The notes below the pieces were generated by a model, which ran no database searches, was not told the DNA's origin, and worked only from the letters and a program-made list of their open reading frames with translations. Position numbers and translations under genes: made by a program. Positions 1 through 8,490 of a stretch of DNA of 64,000 bases are shown here, piece after piece. Source of the DNA: Streptomyces sp. B21-105 (GTDB lineage: Bacteria > Actinomycetota > Actinomycetes > Streptomycetales > Streptomycetaceae); the NCBI RefSeq assembly GCF_036898465.1, contig NZ_JARUMJ010000001.1, forward strand, positions 2,232,001 through 2,296,000. Direction: 5' to 3'. Position 1 is the first letter of the stretch. Every line of letters begins with the position of its first letter.

Positions 1-800
1 ACACGCTCAAGGGCTACAACGTCAACTCGATCGCGCTCCAGGTCCCGAGCGACATGATCACCGAGCACAAGAACCAGCCGATCGTCGGCATCTGGTCGAC
101 CACCCAGCGCGAGAACGCCGAGGGCTACTACACGCAGGTCTCCCGTCTGGGCAGCCCGCTGGTCAACGAGGTCGTCAACCCGATCAAGGACAAGGACCGG
201 TTCAACGCGTCCCAGCCGAAGGACGACGGCCAGTTCCTGAAGAACGTCACCAACCCCGAGCTGCCCAAGCTCATCGAGGCGATCTACAAGATCAAGGCGC
301 CGGCCGAGCCGCGCAACGACCTCGTCGACGTGTTCCTGAAGGGCGTCAAGGGCCTCAACCAGCCGCCGTACGTGACGCCGTCGGAGGAACTGCGCCTCAA
401 CACCTCCATCAAGCCGGCCGCCAGCCCCAAGCGGCTCGGCGTCCTGGACGGCGACAACGCGGGCTTCCCGAACGGCCGTCGCCTCACCGACGACGTCATC
501 GACGCCTCGCTGCAGGTCGTCGAGGGTGAGCTGGTCGGCGCCAAGAACGACCTGGGCGACGCCGTCGACAAGAACGACAAGGAATTCGAGAAGGCCTTCC
601 CGTACGTGGCGCTGCCGACCGAGGGCTCGCGCGGCGCGGCCGCCAAGAGCGGCGACGTCCGCAGCCAGCTCGGCGACGCCCTCACCGGCTCGGAGAGCAA
701 CACCGCGCTGATCGCCTCCTCCGCGGGCGCCGGCGCGGCGGGCATCCTCCTCATCGGCGGCGGCCTGATGTGGTGGCGCGGGCGGCGGCGGGCCTACTAG
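1..800 (+). CDS. DUF4331 family secreted protein, C-terminal part (cut by window edge)
   Basis: The open frame runs in from the left edge (first full codon at base 3) and stops with TAG at 798-800, so only the last ~265 residues are visible. Blocks such as YNVNSIALQVPSDMI, GIWSTTQRE and GRRLTDDVIDASLQ are typical of DUF4331, a family of exported bacterial proteins of unknown biochemistry. The last ~32 residues form a hydrophobic segment followed by WWRGRRRAY, a C-terminal membrane anchor with a positive cytoplasmic tail; there is no LPXTG sortase motif. It is followed 204 bases later by a TPR protein and a NicO metal permease, a grouping I recall from other actinobacteria. The family call is firm; the role, perhaps metal-linked, is inferred from neighbours only. 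Confidence 0.85.
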   Translation, partial: TLKGYNVNSIALQVPSDMITEHKNQPIVGIWSTTQRENAEGYYTQVSRLGSPLVNEVVNPIKDKDRFNASQPKDDGQFLKNVTNPELPKLIEAIYKIKAPAEPRNDLVDVFLKGVKGLNQPPYVTPSEELRLNTSIKPAASPKRLGVLDGDNAGFPNGRRLTDDVIDASLQVVEGELVGAKNDLGDAVDKNDKEFEKAFPYVALPTEGSRGAAAKSGDVRSQLGDALTGSESNTALIASSAGAGAAGILLIGGGLMWWRGRRRAY

Positions 801-917
801 GCCCTCCCCTCGAGCGGGCCGGGGAGAATCCTGCGCTCCCCGGCCCTGCCCCACCGACTGGCGCGGCCCGCGTACTCATCCCCCACGGCGCGGGCCGCGC
901 CACCCCCACACCCCCAC

Positions 918-981
918 ACCGGCAGACCGGCAGACCGGCAGACCGGCAGACCGGCAGACCGAACCACCGGCAGACCGAACC
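918..981. repeat. 8-bp tandem repeat upstream of the TPR gene
   Basis: Eight consecutive 8-bp units. Five are perfect ACCGGCAG (918-957), then ACCGAACC, ACCGGCAG and ACCGAACC alternate up to 981. The array ends 23 bases before the TPR start codon at 1005 and so lies in the leader or promoter of that gene. No coding function is apparent. Arrays of this kind vary in copy number by slippage. Confidence 0.85.
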
Positions 982-1004
982 ACCCAGGCGACCTAGGAGA
1001 GGGC

Positions 1005-2684
1005 ATGTCCCCGCGGACGAACGACGGCGAGCGCGAGCAGCCCGGGCAACCGGACTCCGGCCGGCCGACGCCAAAGGCCCGGCACGCCACGAGCGGGGAC
1101 CACGTGCCCGAGACGGAGACCGGGACCACCGGGGCCTCCGGGACCACCGGGGCCTCCGGGACCACCGGCTCTGCATCCGGCGCCGAAGCGGAAGAGACCG
1201 AAACCGCAACCGAAACGGGCGAGCCCACCGAGCCCGCCCGACCCACGCCCGCCGAAGCCCGCGAGGCCACCGAGCCCGCCCGCCCGACAGCGCCGGAGCC
1301 GGCCGTCGGCGATGTGCGGGTCGCCGCCGTGCGGCGGGTGGGCGCGGCGGGCCGTCGCTGGCGGGCCGTGCACCTCGGGGCGTGCGCCGCCATGCTGGCC
1401 GTCGCGCTCACCGCCGGGGCGGTCGCGCTCGGGGCGGCGCACGAACAGCGCGGGATGCCCGTGGCGGCGGCCGCGGCGGTCTCCCCCGGGCTGCTCGCCG
1501 GGGGCGACCTCGACGCGAGCATCACCGCCCTGCAGGCCCATCTGCGCGCCCAGCCCCGCGACTTCGGCGGCTGGGCCACCCTCGGGCTCGCCTACGTCGA
1601 GCAGGCCCGCACCAAGGGCGACCCCTCCCGCTACCCGCAGGCCGAACAGGCCCTCGAGCGGTCCCTGGCCCTGCGCGCCGACAACGACCAGGCCCTGGCC
1701 GGCCGGGCCGCCCTCGCCGCCGCGCGCCACGACTTCGCCGGCGCCCTGTCCTTCGCCGACCGAACACTGAAGCAGAACCCCTACAACGAACGCGCCCTGA
1801 GCTCCCGGATCGACGCCCTGGTCGAGCTCGGCCGCTACGACGACGCCGACGCCGCGGTCTGCACCGCCGACCGACGGCGGCCCGGGGTACCGGTGTTCAC
1901 CCGCTACGCCTACGTCCACGAACTGCGCGGGGACGTCACCACCGCCCGCCGTGTCCTGGACCGGGCGCTGGCCGCGTCCAGTTCGCCCGGCGACATCGCC
2001 TACGTCGCCGCCCAGCTCGGCCAACTCGCCTGGAGCCAGGGCGACTACGCCACCGCGCTCAGCCACTACGCGCGCGCCCTCGCCGCCGACGAGAACTACC
2101 TCCCCGCGCTGGAGGGCCGGGCCCGTGCCCAGGCGGCGAGCGGACGGCAGGCGGAGGCCATCAAGGGGCTGGAGCTCATCGTCGCCCGTTACCCGCTGCC
2201 CGGCCCGCTGGTCGAGCTCGGCGAGCTGTACGAGGCCCGGGCCCGGGCGGGGGACGCGGCGAAGGCCGCCGAGCAGTACGCCCTGGTCGACGCCTGGACC
2301 GCCATCGCCCGCGCCAACGGCGTCAACGCCGACCTCGACACCGCGCTCGCCGCCGCCGACCACGGTGACCGCGCCACGGCCCTGCGTGCGGCCCGCGACG
2401 ACTGGTCCCGCCGGCACACCGTGCACACCGCGGACGCCCTCGCCTGGGCGCTGCACGTCAACGGCAAGGACGCCGAGGCCCTCCCCTACGCCCGCCAGGC
2501 CACGGCCACCGGCTACCGCAACGCGTCCTTCCTCTACCACCTCGGTGTGATCGAGAAGGCGACCGGCCATCCGCAGGACGCCCGTACGCACCTCTCCGCC
2601 GCCCTGAAGCTGAACCCCGGCTTCTCCGCTCTGGGCGCCCGCGAGGCCCGTACGGCACTCAAGACGCTGGAGGCGGCCAAGTGA
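1005..2684 (+). CDS. Membrane-anchored tetratricopeptide (TPR) repeat protein
   Basis: A 559-residue protein. The ATG at 1005 has AGGAGAGGG just upstream. The first ~120 residues are low complexity, rich in Glu, Thr, Ala and Pro, with an 18-bp repeat at about 1123-1170 that encodes TTGASG units. Residues ~125-150 form one hydrophobic segment. The rest is predicted extracytoplasmic TPR/Sel1-type helical repeats, for example GGWATLGLAYVEQA and QALERSLALRADNDQALAGR. TPRs are protein-protein scaffolds. Its last codons overlap the GTG of the NicO permease (GTGA, 2681-2684), implying translational coupling, so it probably works with that permease and the upstream DUF4331 protein. The partner is not known. 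Confidence 0.8.
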   Translation: MSPRTNDGEREQPGQPDSGRPTPKARHATSGDHVPETETGTTGASGTTGASGTTGSASGAEAEETETATETGEPTEPARPTPAEAREATEPARPTAPEPAVGDVRVAAVRRVGAAGRRWRAVHLGACAAMLAVALTAGAVALGAAHEQRGMPVAAAAAVSPGLLAGGDLDASITALQAHLRAQPRDFGGWATLGLAYVEQARTKGDPSRYPQAEQALERSLALRADNDQALAGRAALAAARHDFAGALSFADRTLKQNPYNERALSSRIDALVELGRYDDADAAVCTADRRRPGVPVFTRYAYVHELRGDVTTARRVLDRALAASSSPGDIAYVAAQLGQLAWSQGDYATALSHYARALAADENYLPALEGRARAQAASGRQAEAIKGLELIVARYPLPGPLVELGELYEARARAGDAAKAAEQYALVDAWTAIARANGVNADLDTALAAADHGDRATALRAARDDWSRRHTVHTADALAWALHVNGKDAEALPYARQATATGYRNASFLYHLGVIEKATGHPQDARTHLSAALKLNPGFSALGAREARTALKTLEAAK

Positions 2685-4405
2685 TCTCACGTCGTCTGTT
2701 CGCCTCCTGCGCGGCCGTGTTCACGGCCGGGTGCGCGCTCGTGCTGGTTCCTTCCGCCGCCGCGAGCGCGCACCCCCTCGGCAACTTCACGGTAAACCGT
2801 TACGACGGTCTCGTCGCCGCCCCCGGGCAGCTGCGCGTCGACCACGTCGAGGACCTCGCCGAGATCCCGGCGACCCAGGCCAAGCCCGACATCGAGCGGC
2901 TGGGGATGGACGCCTGGTCCCGGGAGCGCTGCGCCACCGCCGCCGCCGGCAGCAGGCTCACCGTCGACGGCCGACCCGTGACGCTCACGGCGGGCGCGAG
3001 CAAGGCGGTCGTACGGCCCGGCCAGGCGGGGCTCGACACGCTCCGCGTCGAGTGCCGGCTGACGGCCCCGTTGCCCGACGAGAGCGCCGTCGCCCTCGCC
3101 TTCCACAGCGAGGGCGCCTCCTCCGGACCCGGCTGGCGTGAGATCACCGCGCGCGGCGACCGGACGACGCTCACCGGGTCCGACGTGCCGAAGAAGTCGC
3201 TCTCCCACGAACTGACCACGTATCCCGAGGAGTTGTTGTCCTCGCCGGCGGACACCGCGACCGCGTCCGTGACGGTGCGGCCCGGCGGCGCAGCGCTCGT
3301 CGAGGAGGGCCGGGACGCGCCCGCCGCGTCGGTGCTGCCGCGCGGCGCCGACCGCTGGACCCGGTCGCTGGACGACCTGGTCGCCCGGCAGGACCTCACC
3401 GTCGGCTTCGCCGCGCTGGCCCTGGTGATCGCCGTCGTCCTCGGCGCGATGCACGCCGTCGCGCCGGGCCACGGCAAGACCATCATGGCGGCGACGGCGG
3501 CCGCCCGGGGCGGCAAAGCACGGATGAAGGACGTCCTCCCGCTGGCCGCCTCCGTCACCGTCACGCACACCCTGGGTGTCGTCGCGCTCGGCCTGCTCGT
3601 CACCGCCGGTTCGGCCGCCGCGCCCTCGGTGATCGCCTGGCTGGGTCTGGCGAGCGGGGCGCTGGTGCTCTTCGCCGGCGCGACCCTCGCCCGCCGCGCC
3701 TGGCGCGGCCGCGGCCCGGGCGCCCCGCACGCACACCCGCACCCCCACCCCCATGGGGACGGCGACGGTCACGGCCACCCGCACCCCCACGAGCCCGCGA
3801 AGACCCCCGAGCGTCAACTCGCCCTCGTCGGGGCCACCACCCCGCACACCCATGCCCATCAGGACTCCGACCACGGGCACAGCCACGACCACGACCGCGC
3901 GCAGGAACACGAGCACGGCCACGACGACGACCACGCCCGACCGCACGACCACGACCACGATCACGGCCGTCCGCACACCCACGGGGGCCACCCGCACTCC
4001 CACGGTCACGGCGGCCACACGCACTCGCACGGCGGGCGCACGCACACCCACGCCGTCGCCCCCACGCTGCGCGGGACGCTCCTCCTCGGGTTCGCCGGCG
4101 GCATGGTGCCCAGTCCGTCCGCCGTGGTCGTGCTGGTCGGCGCGGCCGCGCTCGGCCACGCCTGGTTCGGCCTGCTGCTCGTCGTCGCGTACGGCGTCGG
4201 GCTCGCGCTGACCCTGACCGCCGCCGGGTTCGCCGTCGTCCGGCTGGGCGCCGGGGCGACCCGCCTGCTGGAGCGGCAGCCGCGCTGGACGAGCCACCCG
4301 GTCGTGACCCTCGTCCGCCGCAACCTGCCCCTGTGGTCCGCGTTCCTCGTGGTGGCCCTGGGCGCCGGACTGGTGCTCAAGGGGGCCGCATCCGTACTCG
4401 GCTGA
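2681..4405 (+). CDS. NicO/RcnA-type nickel/cobalt permease with His-rich loop
   Basis: A 574-residue membrane protein starting at GTG 2681 inside the TPR stop (GTGA overlap). A signal-like N-terminus ends near ASAHPLGNFTVNRY, the HupE/NicO secreted-domain signature. An extracytoplasmic domain of about 200 residues follows, then the permease. MHAVAPGHGKT is the diagnostic NicO motif; TVTHTLGVVALG and GGMVPSPSAVVVLVGAAALG are the later helices. Between the two helical halves (bases ~3724-4056) is a cytoplasmic loop that is largely His, Asp, Pro and Gly. Family members move Ni2+ or Co2+; RcnA is an exporter and others are importers, and direction cannot be read here. The loop is much longer than in E. 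coli RcnA. The family is certain, the metal is inferred. Confidence 0.85.
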   Translation: MISRRLFASCAAVFTAGCALVLVPSAAASAHPLGNFTVNRYDGLVAAPGQLRVDHVEDLAEIPATQAKPDIERLGMDAWSRERCATAAAGSRLTVDGRPVTLTAGASKAVVRPGQAGLDTLRVECRLTAPLPDESAVALAFHSEGASSGPGWREITARGDRTTLTGSDVPKKSLSHELTTYPEELLSSPADTATASVTVRPGGAALVEEGRDAPAASVLPRGADRWTRSLDDLVARQDLTVGFAALALVIAVVLGAMHAVAPGHGKTIMAATAAARGGKARMKDVLPLAASVTVTHTLGVVALGLLVTAGSAAAPSVIAWLGLASGALVLFAGATLARRAWRGRGPGAPHAHPHPHPHGDGDGHGHPHPHEPAKTPERQLALVGATTPHTHAHQDSDHGHSHDHDRAQEHEHGHDDDHARPHDHDHDHGRPHTHGGHPHSHGHGGHTHSHGGRTHTHAVAPTLRGTLLLGFAGGMVPSPSAVVVLVGAAALGHAWFGLLLVVAYGVGLALTLTAAGFAVVRLGAGATRLLERQPRWTSHPVVTLVRRNLPLWSAFLVVALGAGLVLKGAASVLG

Positions 4406-4465
4406 GCTACGTTTGTGAGGTTGCGGAGGCTTTCGCCCGGATGCGAAGAGCGAAATGGGGGCGCG

Positions 4466-6106
4466 GTGACCGGAGAACCGGGCAGTGAACGTCTGATCGC
4501 GGGCCGGTACCGGCTGCTGACGCCGCTCGGCGAGGGCGGCATGGGCACCGTCTGGCGGGCCCGTGACGAGGTGTTGCACCGCGAGGTCGCCGTCAAGGAG
4601 GTGCGGGCCCCGCACGGGCTGGCGGCCTCCGACGTCGAGCGGCTGTACGCCCGGCTGGAGCGCGAGGCCTGGGCCGCGGCCCGGGTCGCGAACCGGAACG
4701 TCGTGACGGTGTACGACGTGGCCACCCAGGACGGGCGGCCGTGGATCGTGATGGAGATCGTGCACGGCATCTCCCTCGCCGACCTGCTGGACGCCCAGGG
4801 GCCGGTCGAGCCGGCCCGGGCCGCGCACATCGGGGCCGAGGTGCTGGCCGCGCTGCGGGCCGCGCACGAGGCCGGGGTGCTGCACCGGGACGTGAAGCCG
4901 GCGAACGTGCTGATGTCGAACGACGGCCGGGTGGTGCTCACCGACTTCGGCATCGCGACCGTCGAGGGCACCTCCGCGCTGACGATGACCGGCGAGGTCA
5001 TCGGCTCCCCCGAGTTCCTCGCGCCGGAGCGGGCGCTGGGGCGCACGCCGGGGCCCGAGTCGGACCTGTGGTCGCTGGGCGTGCTGCTGTACGCGGCGGT
5101 CGAGGGCAACTCCCCCTTCCGTCACGACACTCCGCTGAGCACCCTGCGCGCGATCGTGGACGAGGAGCTGCCGCCGCCGCGCCGGGCCGGTCCGCTGGCG
5201 CCGGTGATCGAGGGGCTGCTGCGCAAGGATCCGGCCGAGCGGCTGCCCGCCGACCGGGCCGAGCAGGACCTGCGGCTCGTCGCCGCCGGGGGCTCCCCTG
5301 CCGGGGGAGCCGATGTCCGCGGCGACGCGGCCCGTACGGCGCCGTACACGGCGTTCCCGCCGACGGGCGCGCACCCCGGCGGACCGGCGACGGGGCAGGC
5401 GCCGACCGCCGCGACCCCGCATCAGCCCTGGTCGGCGACACCGCCGGCCACGTCGTCGCCGTCCGCCGGGGAGCCGCCGGACCGCAACCGGCGGGCCGGC
5501 GCCCTCCTCGTCGTGGGGGTGATCGTGCTGGCGTTGGCGGTCGCGGGGCTGACCTACGGGCTGCTGGACCGCGACGACGGCGACAAGAACGCCTCCGGCG
5601 GGGTCACCGACAGCGCCTCGGAGGTGGTGAGTTCGCCGCCGACACAGCCGGAGACCAGCGCGGAGGCCGAGTCGCCGAGCCCGACGCCGAGCCCGAGCGC
5701 CAGCTCCGAGGCGCCGAAGCAGACCGTCTCGGTCGCCGTCGCCGGCGCGCACACGGAGTACTCCGGAGCGTGCCCGCCGAAGGACGCCGACGCACCCGCC
5801 TTCACCGCGACGATCACGGTGGGGCAGCTGCCCGCGACGGTGTCGTACCGCTGGGTGTCGAAGGACGGCGAACTGTCCGGGCAGACCTGGAAGACGCTCG
5901 AGTTCCCCTCGGGCGGCGGAAAGTCCAAGCAGGACAAGGTGATCGTGTCGACGTACGCGGAGAGCGGGACGTACGAGAACGCGATCGCCGTCGAGGTGCG
6001 TGACCCGGTGAAGACGACGTCCGACTCGGTGCCGTTCTCGGTCACCTGTGAGACGGCGGAGTCCCCCTCGGGCGAGGCCTCTCCCTCGCCGTCCGCGTCG
6101 GAGTGA
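4466..6106 (+). CDS. Membrane Ser/Thr protein kinase (Pkn/STPK type)
   Basis: 546 residues from GTG 4466, preceded by GGGG; a GTG at 4415 in the same frame is less likely. The N-terminal Hanks kinase domain is intact: Gly loop GEGGMGTVW (~22-30), VAVKE lysine (~45), HRDVKPAN catalytic loop (~139), DFG (~159) and GSPEFLAPE for APE. A Pro/Thr/Ser-rich juxtamembrane linker follows, then a single membrane helix (about residues 343-366) and a ~180-residue external domain. That domain begins with a Ser/Pro/Thr-rich stretch and has no PASTA repeat I recognise. The architecture is that of receptor-like bacterial kinases sensing an external signal. It starts 60 bases after the permease, so shared expression is possible. 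The substrate is unknown. Confidence 0.9.
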   Translation: MTGEPGSERLIAGRYRLLTPLGEGGMGTVWRARDEVLHREVAVKEVRAPHGLAASDVERLYARLEREAWAAARVANRNVVTVYDVATQDGRPWIVMEIVHGISLADLLDAQGPVEPARAAHIGAEVLAALRAAHEAGVLHRDVKPANVLMSNDGRVVLTDFGIATVEGTSALTMTGEVIGSPEFLAPERALGRTPGPESDLWSLGVLLYAAVEGNSPFRHDTPLSTLRAIVDEELPPPRRAGPLAPVIEGLLRKDPAERLPADRAEQDLRLVAAGGSPAGGADVRGDAARTAPYTAFPPTGAHPGGPATGQAPTAATPHQPWSATPPATSSPSAGEPPDRNRRAGALLVVGVIVLALAVAGLTYGLLDRDDGDKNASGGVTDSASEVVSSPPTQPETSAEAESPSPTPSPSASSEAPKQTVSVAVAGAHTEYSGACPPKDADAPAFTATITVGQLPATVSYRWVSKDGELSGQTWKTLEFPSGGGKSKQDKVIVSTYAESGTYENAIAVEVRDPVKTTSDSVPFSVTCETAESPSGEASPSPSASE

Positions 6107-6107
6107 A

Positions 6108-6142
6108 CCGGGCCCGACCACCGGACGGTGTGTCAGGCCCGG
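6108..6142. terminator. Weak bidirectional hairpin between kinase and esterase
   Basis: Arms CCGGGCC (6108-6114) and GGCCCGG (6136-6142) enclose a smaller CACC/GGTG stem. It lies between two convergent genes, which fits a shared terminator. There is no T tract, as is usual in Streptomyces. Confidence 0.4.
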
Positions 6143-6148
6143 CGCGGA

Positions 6149-6955
6149 TCAGGCCGTGCTGTTCAGAACCGGCAGATAGCCGCCCCACTGACCGGCCGCG
6201 GTCGGGTGGTAGGACTCGCCGATGTCGAGCCAGTTGAGGCTGTGCAGCCAGGAGCTGCCGGAGCAGATCTCGTGGCCGCCGAACGAGGTGCGGACGTCGC
6301 CGAAGACGAAGCCGTGTGCGACGGCGCGCCGGGCGGTGGCGGCGTCCAGGTAGTCGGCCGCGCCGTTGATGGCGGAGCGTTTCGCCTCGGACAGGCCGAG
6401 ACAGACCGTGCCGGTTCGGTAGAAGCGCGGGTAGCCGATGACGACGACGTGCGCGTTCGGGGCTCTGTCGCGGATCGACGAGTAGACGGTGTCGAGTTTG
6501 CCGGGGAGCGTGGAGTCGACGTACGCCCGGGCGGTGTTGATGCGGTTCAGGCAGGTGCTGTCGGAGCCGGTGACGCAGGTCGTCATGACGTCGGCGAAGC
6601 CCGCGTCGTTGCCGCCGACGGTGACGGTCACCAGGCCGGTGGAGGAGTTCAGGCCGCCGAGCTGACCGGCCAGAACATCACCCGTACGAGCACCCGAGCA
6701 AGCGGCGAAGGTGAACGAGGAGGGGGTGTGGGCAGCGTTCCAGAGGTAGGGATACGCCTTGGTGCTGCGCTTGCAGCTGCCGCTGGAGCTGATGTAGCTG
6801 CCCGCTCCGACGCCGGAGGAGTAGGAGTCGCCGAGCGCCACGTAGCCGCCTGTGGCGGCGAGTTGGGATGCCTGCGCGGGGACCGCCCCGGTGAGGGCGG
6901 CGCCGGCGGCGAGGAGGACTGAGCTGACGAATACGACAAGTCGGGAACGTCTCAT
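6149..6955 (-). CDS. Secreted SGNH/GDSL esterase-lipase
   Basis: 268 residues from ATG 6955, preceded by GGGAGG. An Arg-rich start and hydrophobic core form a Sec signal peptide ending near AQA. SGNH block I is ALGDSYSSG (nucleophile Ser), block II holds CSGARTGDV, block III is VGGNDAGF and block V is SYHPTAAGQ with the catalytic His. The conserved Asp three residues before His is replaced by Ser, as in Streptomyces two-residue-dyad esterases where a Trp backbone carbonyl orients the His; WLHSLNW sits nearby. The sequence resembles the secreted Streptomyces rimosus GDSL lipase. It hydrolyses extracellular acyl esters, with exact chain preference unknown. It is convergent with the kinase and expressed alone. 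Confidence 0.9.
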   Translation of the reverse strand: MRRSRLVVFVSSVLLAAGAALTGAVPAQASQLAATGGYVALGDSYSSGVGAGSYISSSGSCKRSTKAYPYLWNAAHTPSSFTFAACSGARTGDVLAGQLGGLNSSTGLVTVTVGGNDAGFADVMTTCVTGSDSTCLNRINTARAYVDSTLPGKLDTVYSSIRDRAPNAHVVVIGYPRFYRTGTVCLGLSEAKRSAINGAADYLDAATARRAVAHGFVFGDVRTSFGGHEICSGSSWLHSLNWLDIGESYHPTAAGQWGGYLPVLNSTA

Positions 6956-7263
6956 GGAACCTCCCTTTAGCAGGATCTCTGCCATGACTGTCGTAGCAAC
7001 TACGCGAGTTGACGGGAAGCGTCCATGCCAACTTTGCCGCCGACGGAGTGCGCCGTTCTGTAACGGCCGAACGGACGGAGAGTCAGGAACCGTGGGAGCG
7101 CGGCCTTTCGCGTCGAGCGCGAGCCCGTCCCGCGCCTGTCCCTGACCTGCCCCTGGCGGCCCGGGACTGATTGGATCGAACAGGCGAACGCGACACGACC
7201 GACACACCGCGCGCACCTCGGAAACCGGGTGCACCCGAAGGCCTCGTGCCGGATCATGGCGGC
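6956..7263. promoter_or_regulatory. Divergent intergenic region between esterase and AAA ATPase
   Basis: 308 bases without a convincing gene. It must hold the promoters for both flanking genes. The one structure seen is a perfect 5-bp inverted repeat, CGTAG-CAA-CTACG, at 6992-7004, 37 bases upstream of the esterase start, a possible operator. No clear -35/-10 pair could be fixed. Confidence 0.4.
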
Positions 7264-8358
7264 ATGTCCGCACTCCCACACGACGCACTGCCGATCCGGC
7301 TCACCGTCGACGACTCCGACTCCCCGTCCGACGTCGTCGACGCGCTGTTCCTCGGCCGCTTCGCGACGGGCGAGCAGCCGTACTCGCACGCGGCGAACAT
7401 CGACCGCGTGCGCTCCGGCGCGACCCTGCTGCCGCCGCACGCGCGTGTGCTGCGCATGGCCCGCGACGAGGACCGCAGCGCCACCCTGGCCGAGGGCGAC
7501 GGCTGGACGCTGCTGGTCTCCCGCTGGAACCGCGGCGCCGACGTCACGGTCACCGCGACCACCGCCGAACTGGCCGCGCAGGTGCTCGACGAGGCCACGG
7601 ACGGGGCGGCGGACGAACCCGAGCCCCAGCCGGAGAACGTGACCATGGGCTTCTGGTACGTCTCCCCGCGGCGCGGCCCGCACCGCACCACCCGCCAGAT
7701 CGCCGCGGGCACCTGGGACGAGGTACGCCCCAACTACACGGCCCCCGTCGCCGAGGCGATGGACCGCCTGATGGGGACGACCCCGGAGAGCATCGCGGGC
7801 CGGCTGCTCCTGCTGCACGGCCCGCCCGGCACCGGAAAGACGTCCGCGCTGCGCACCCTGGCCCGCTCCTGGCGGGAGTGGTGCCAGGTGGACTGCGTGC
7901 TGGACCCCGAGCGGCTGTTCTCGGACGTCGGCTATCTCATGGACATCGCGATCGGCGAGGAGGACGGCGCCGGCAAGAGCCGCTGGCGGCTGCTGCTCCT
8001 GGAGGACTGCGACGAACTGATCCGCGGCGAGGCCAAGCACACGGCGGGCCAGGCGCTGTCCCGGCTGCTGAACCTGACCGACGGCCTGCTCGGCCAGGGC
8101 CGCAACGTCCTGGTCGGCGTCACCACCAACGAGGACCTGGAACGGCTGCACCCCGCCGTGGTCCGCCCCGGCCGCTGTCTGGCCCGGATCGAGGTGGGTC
8201 CGCTGACGCGCCCGGAGGCCGTGGAGTGGCTGGGCACGGAGGAGGGGGTGGGACGCGAGGGCGCGACACTCGCTGAGCTGTACGCGCTGCGCCGCGGCAT
8301 CTCCCCCACCGCGCTGCCGGAGCCGCGCGGGGTGGCGGACGCGGGCCTGTACCTCTGA
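7264..8358 (+). CDS. AAA-family ATPase with N-terminal DUF5925-like domain
   Basis: 364 residues from ATG 7264; the frame is open upstream to a TTG at 7171, but the family begins MSALPHDALPIRLTVDD. The N-terminal ~140 residues are a domain seen in actinobacterial AAA proteins of unknown role. The ATPase core has Walker A GPPGTGKTS (around base 7823), Walker B LLLLEDCDE, sensor-1 GVTTNEDL and an arginine-finger region HPAVVRPGR, so it should hydrolyse ATP as a ring. AAA modules remodel proteins or complexes. No protease or partner gene is adjacent, so the client is unknown. A strong hairpin follows at 8388. Confidence 0.8.
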   Translation: MSALPHDALPIRLTVDDSDSPSDVVDALFLGRFATGEQPYSHAANIDRVRSGATLLPPHARVLRMARDEDRSATLAEGDGWTLLVSRWNRGADVTVTATTAELAAQVLDEATDGAADEPEPQPENVTMGFWYVSPRRGPHRTTRQIAAGTWDEVRPNYTAPVAEAMDRLMGTTPESIAGRLLLLHGPPGTGKTSALRTLARSWREWCQVDCVLDPERLFSDVGYLMDIAIGEEDGAGKSRWRLLLLEDCDELIRGEAKHTAGQALSRLLNLTDGLLGQGRNVLVGVTTNEDLERLHPAVVRPGRCLARIEVGPLTRPEAVEWLGTEEGVGREGATLAELYALRRGISPTALPEPRGVADAGLYL

Positions 8359-8387
8359 ACACCCGGGCGCCTGTGCGCACCCGGCGG

Positions 8388-8429
8388 CTCAGAGGCGCCC
8401 GGCGCCTGCGAACACCGGGCGCCTCTGAG
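8388..8429. terminator. Strong hairpin terminator after AAA ATPase
   Basis: Perfect 15-bp arms (8388-8402 and 8415-8429, left arm beginning CTCAGAGGCGCC) with a 12-base loop, 30 bases after the stop codon. It has no U tract, typical of Streptomyces terminators. Confidence 0.75.
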
Positions 8430-8490
8430 CGCCCGGCCGCCGCGCGCTGCCCCCGCCGCCCGTAGGTACCCCAGGTGTTTTGATGGAGGT

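Noticed and set aside
2687..6121. Very long open frame on the minus strand, antisense to the NicO and kinase genes
   Set aside because: It is a high-GC artefact: low stop frequency in shadow frames, Arg/Gly/Val-rich composition, no motifs, and it lies opposite two well-supported genes.
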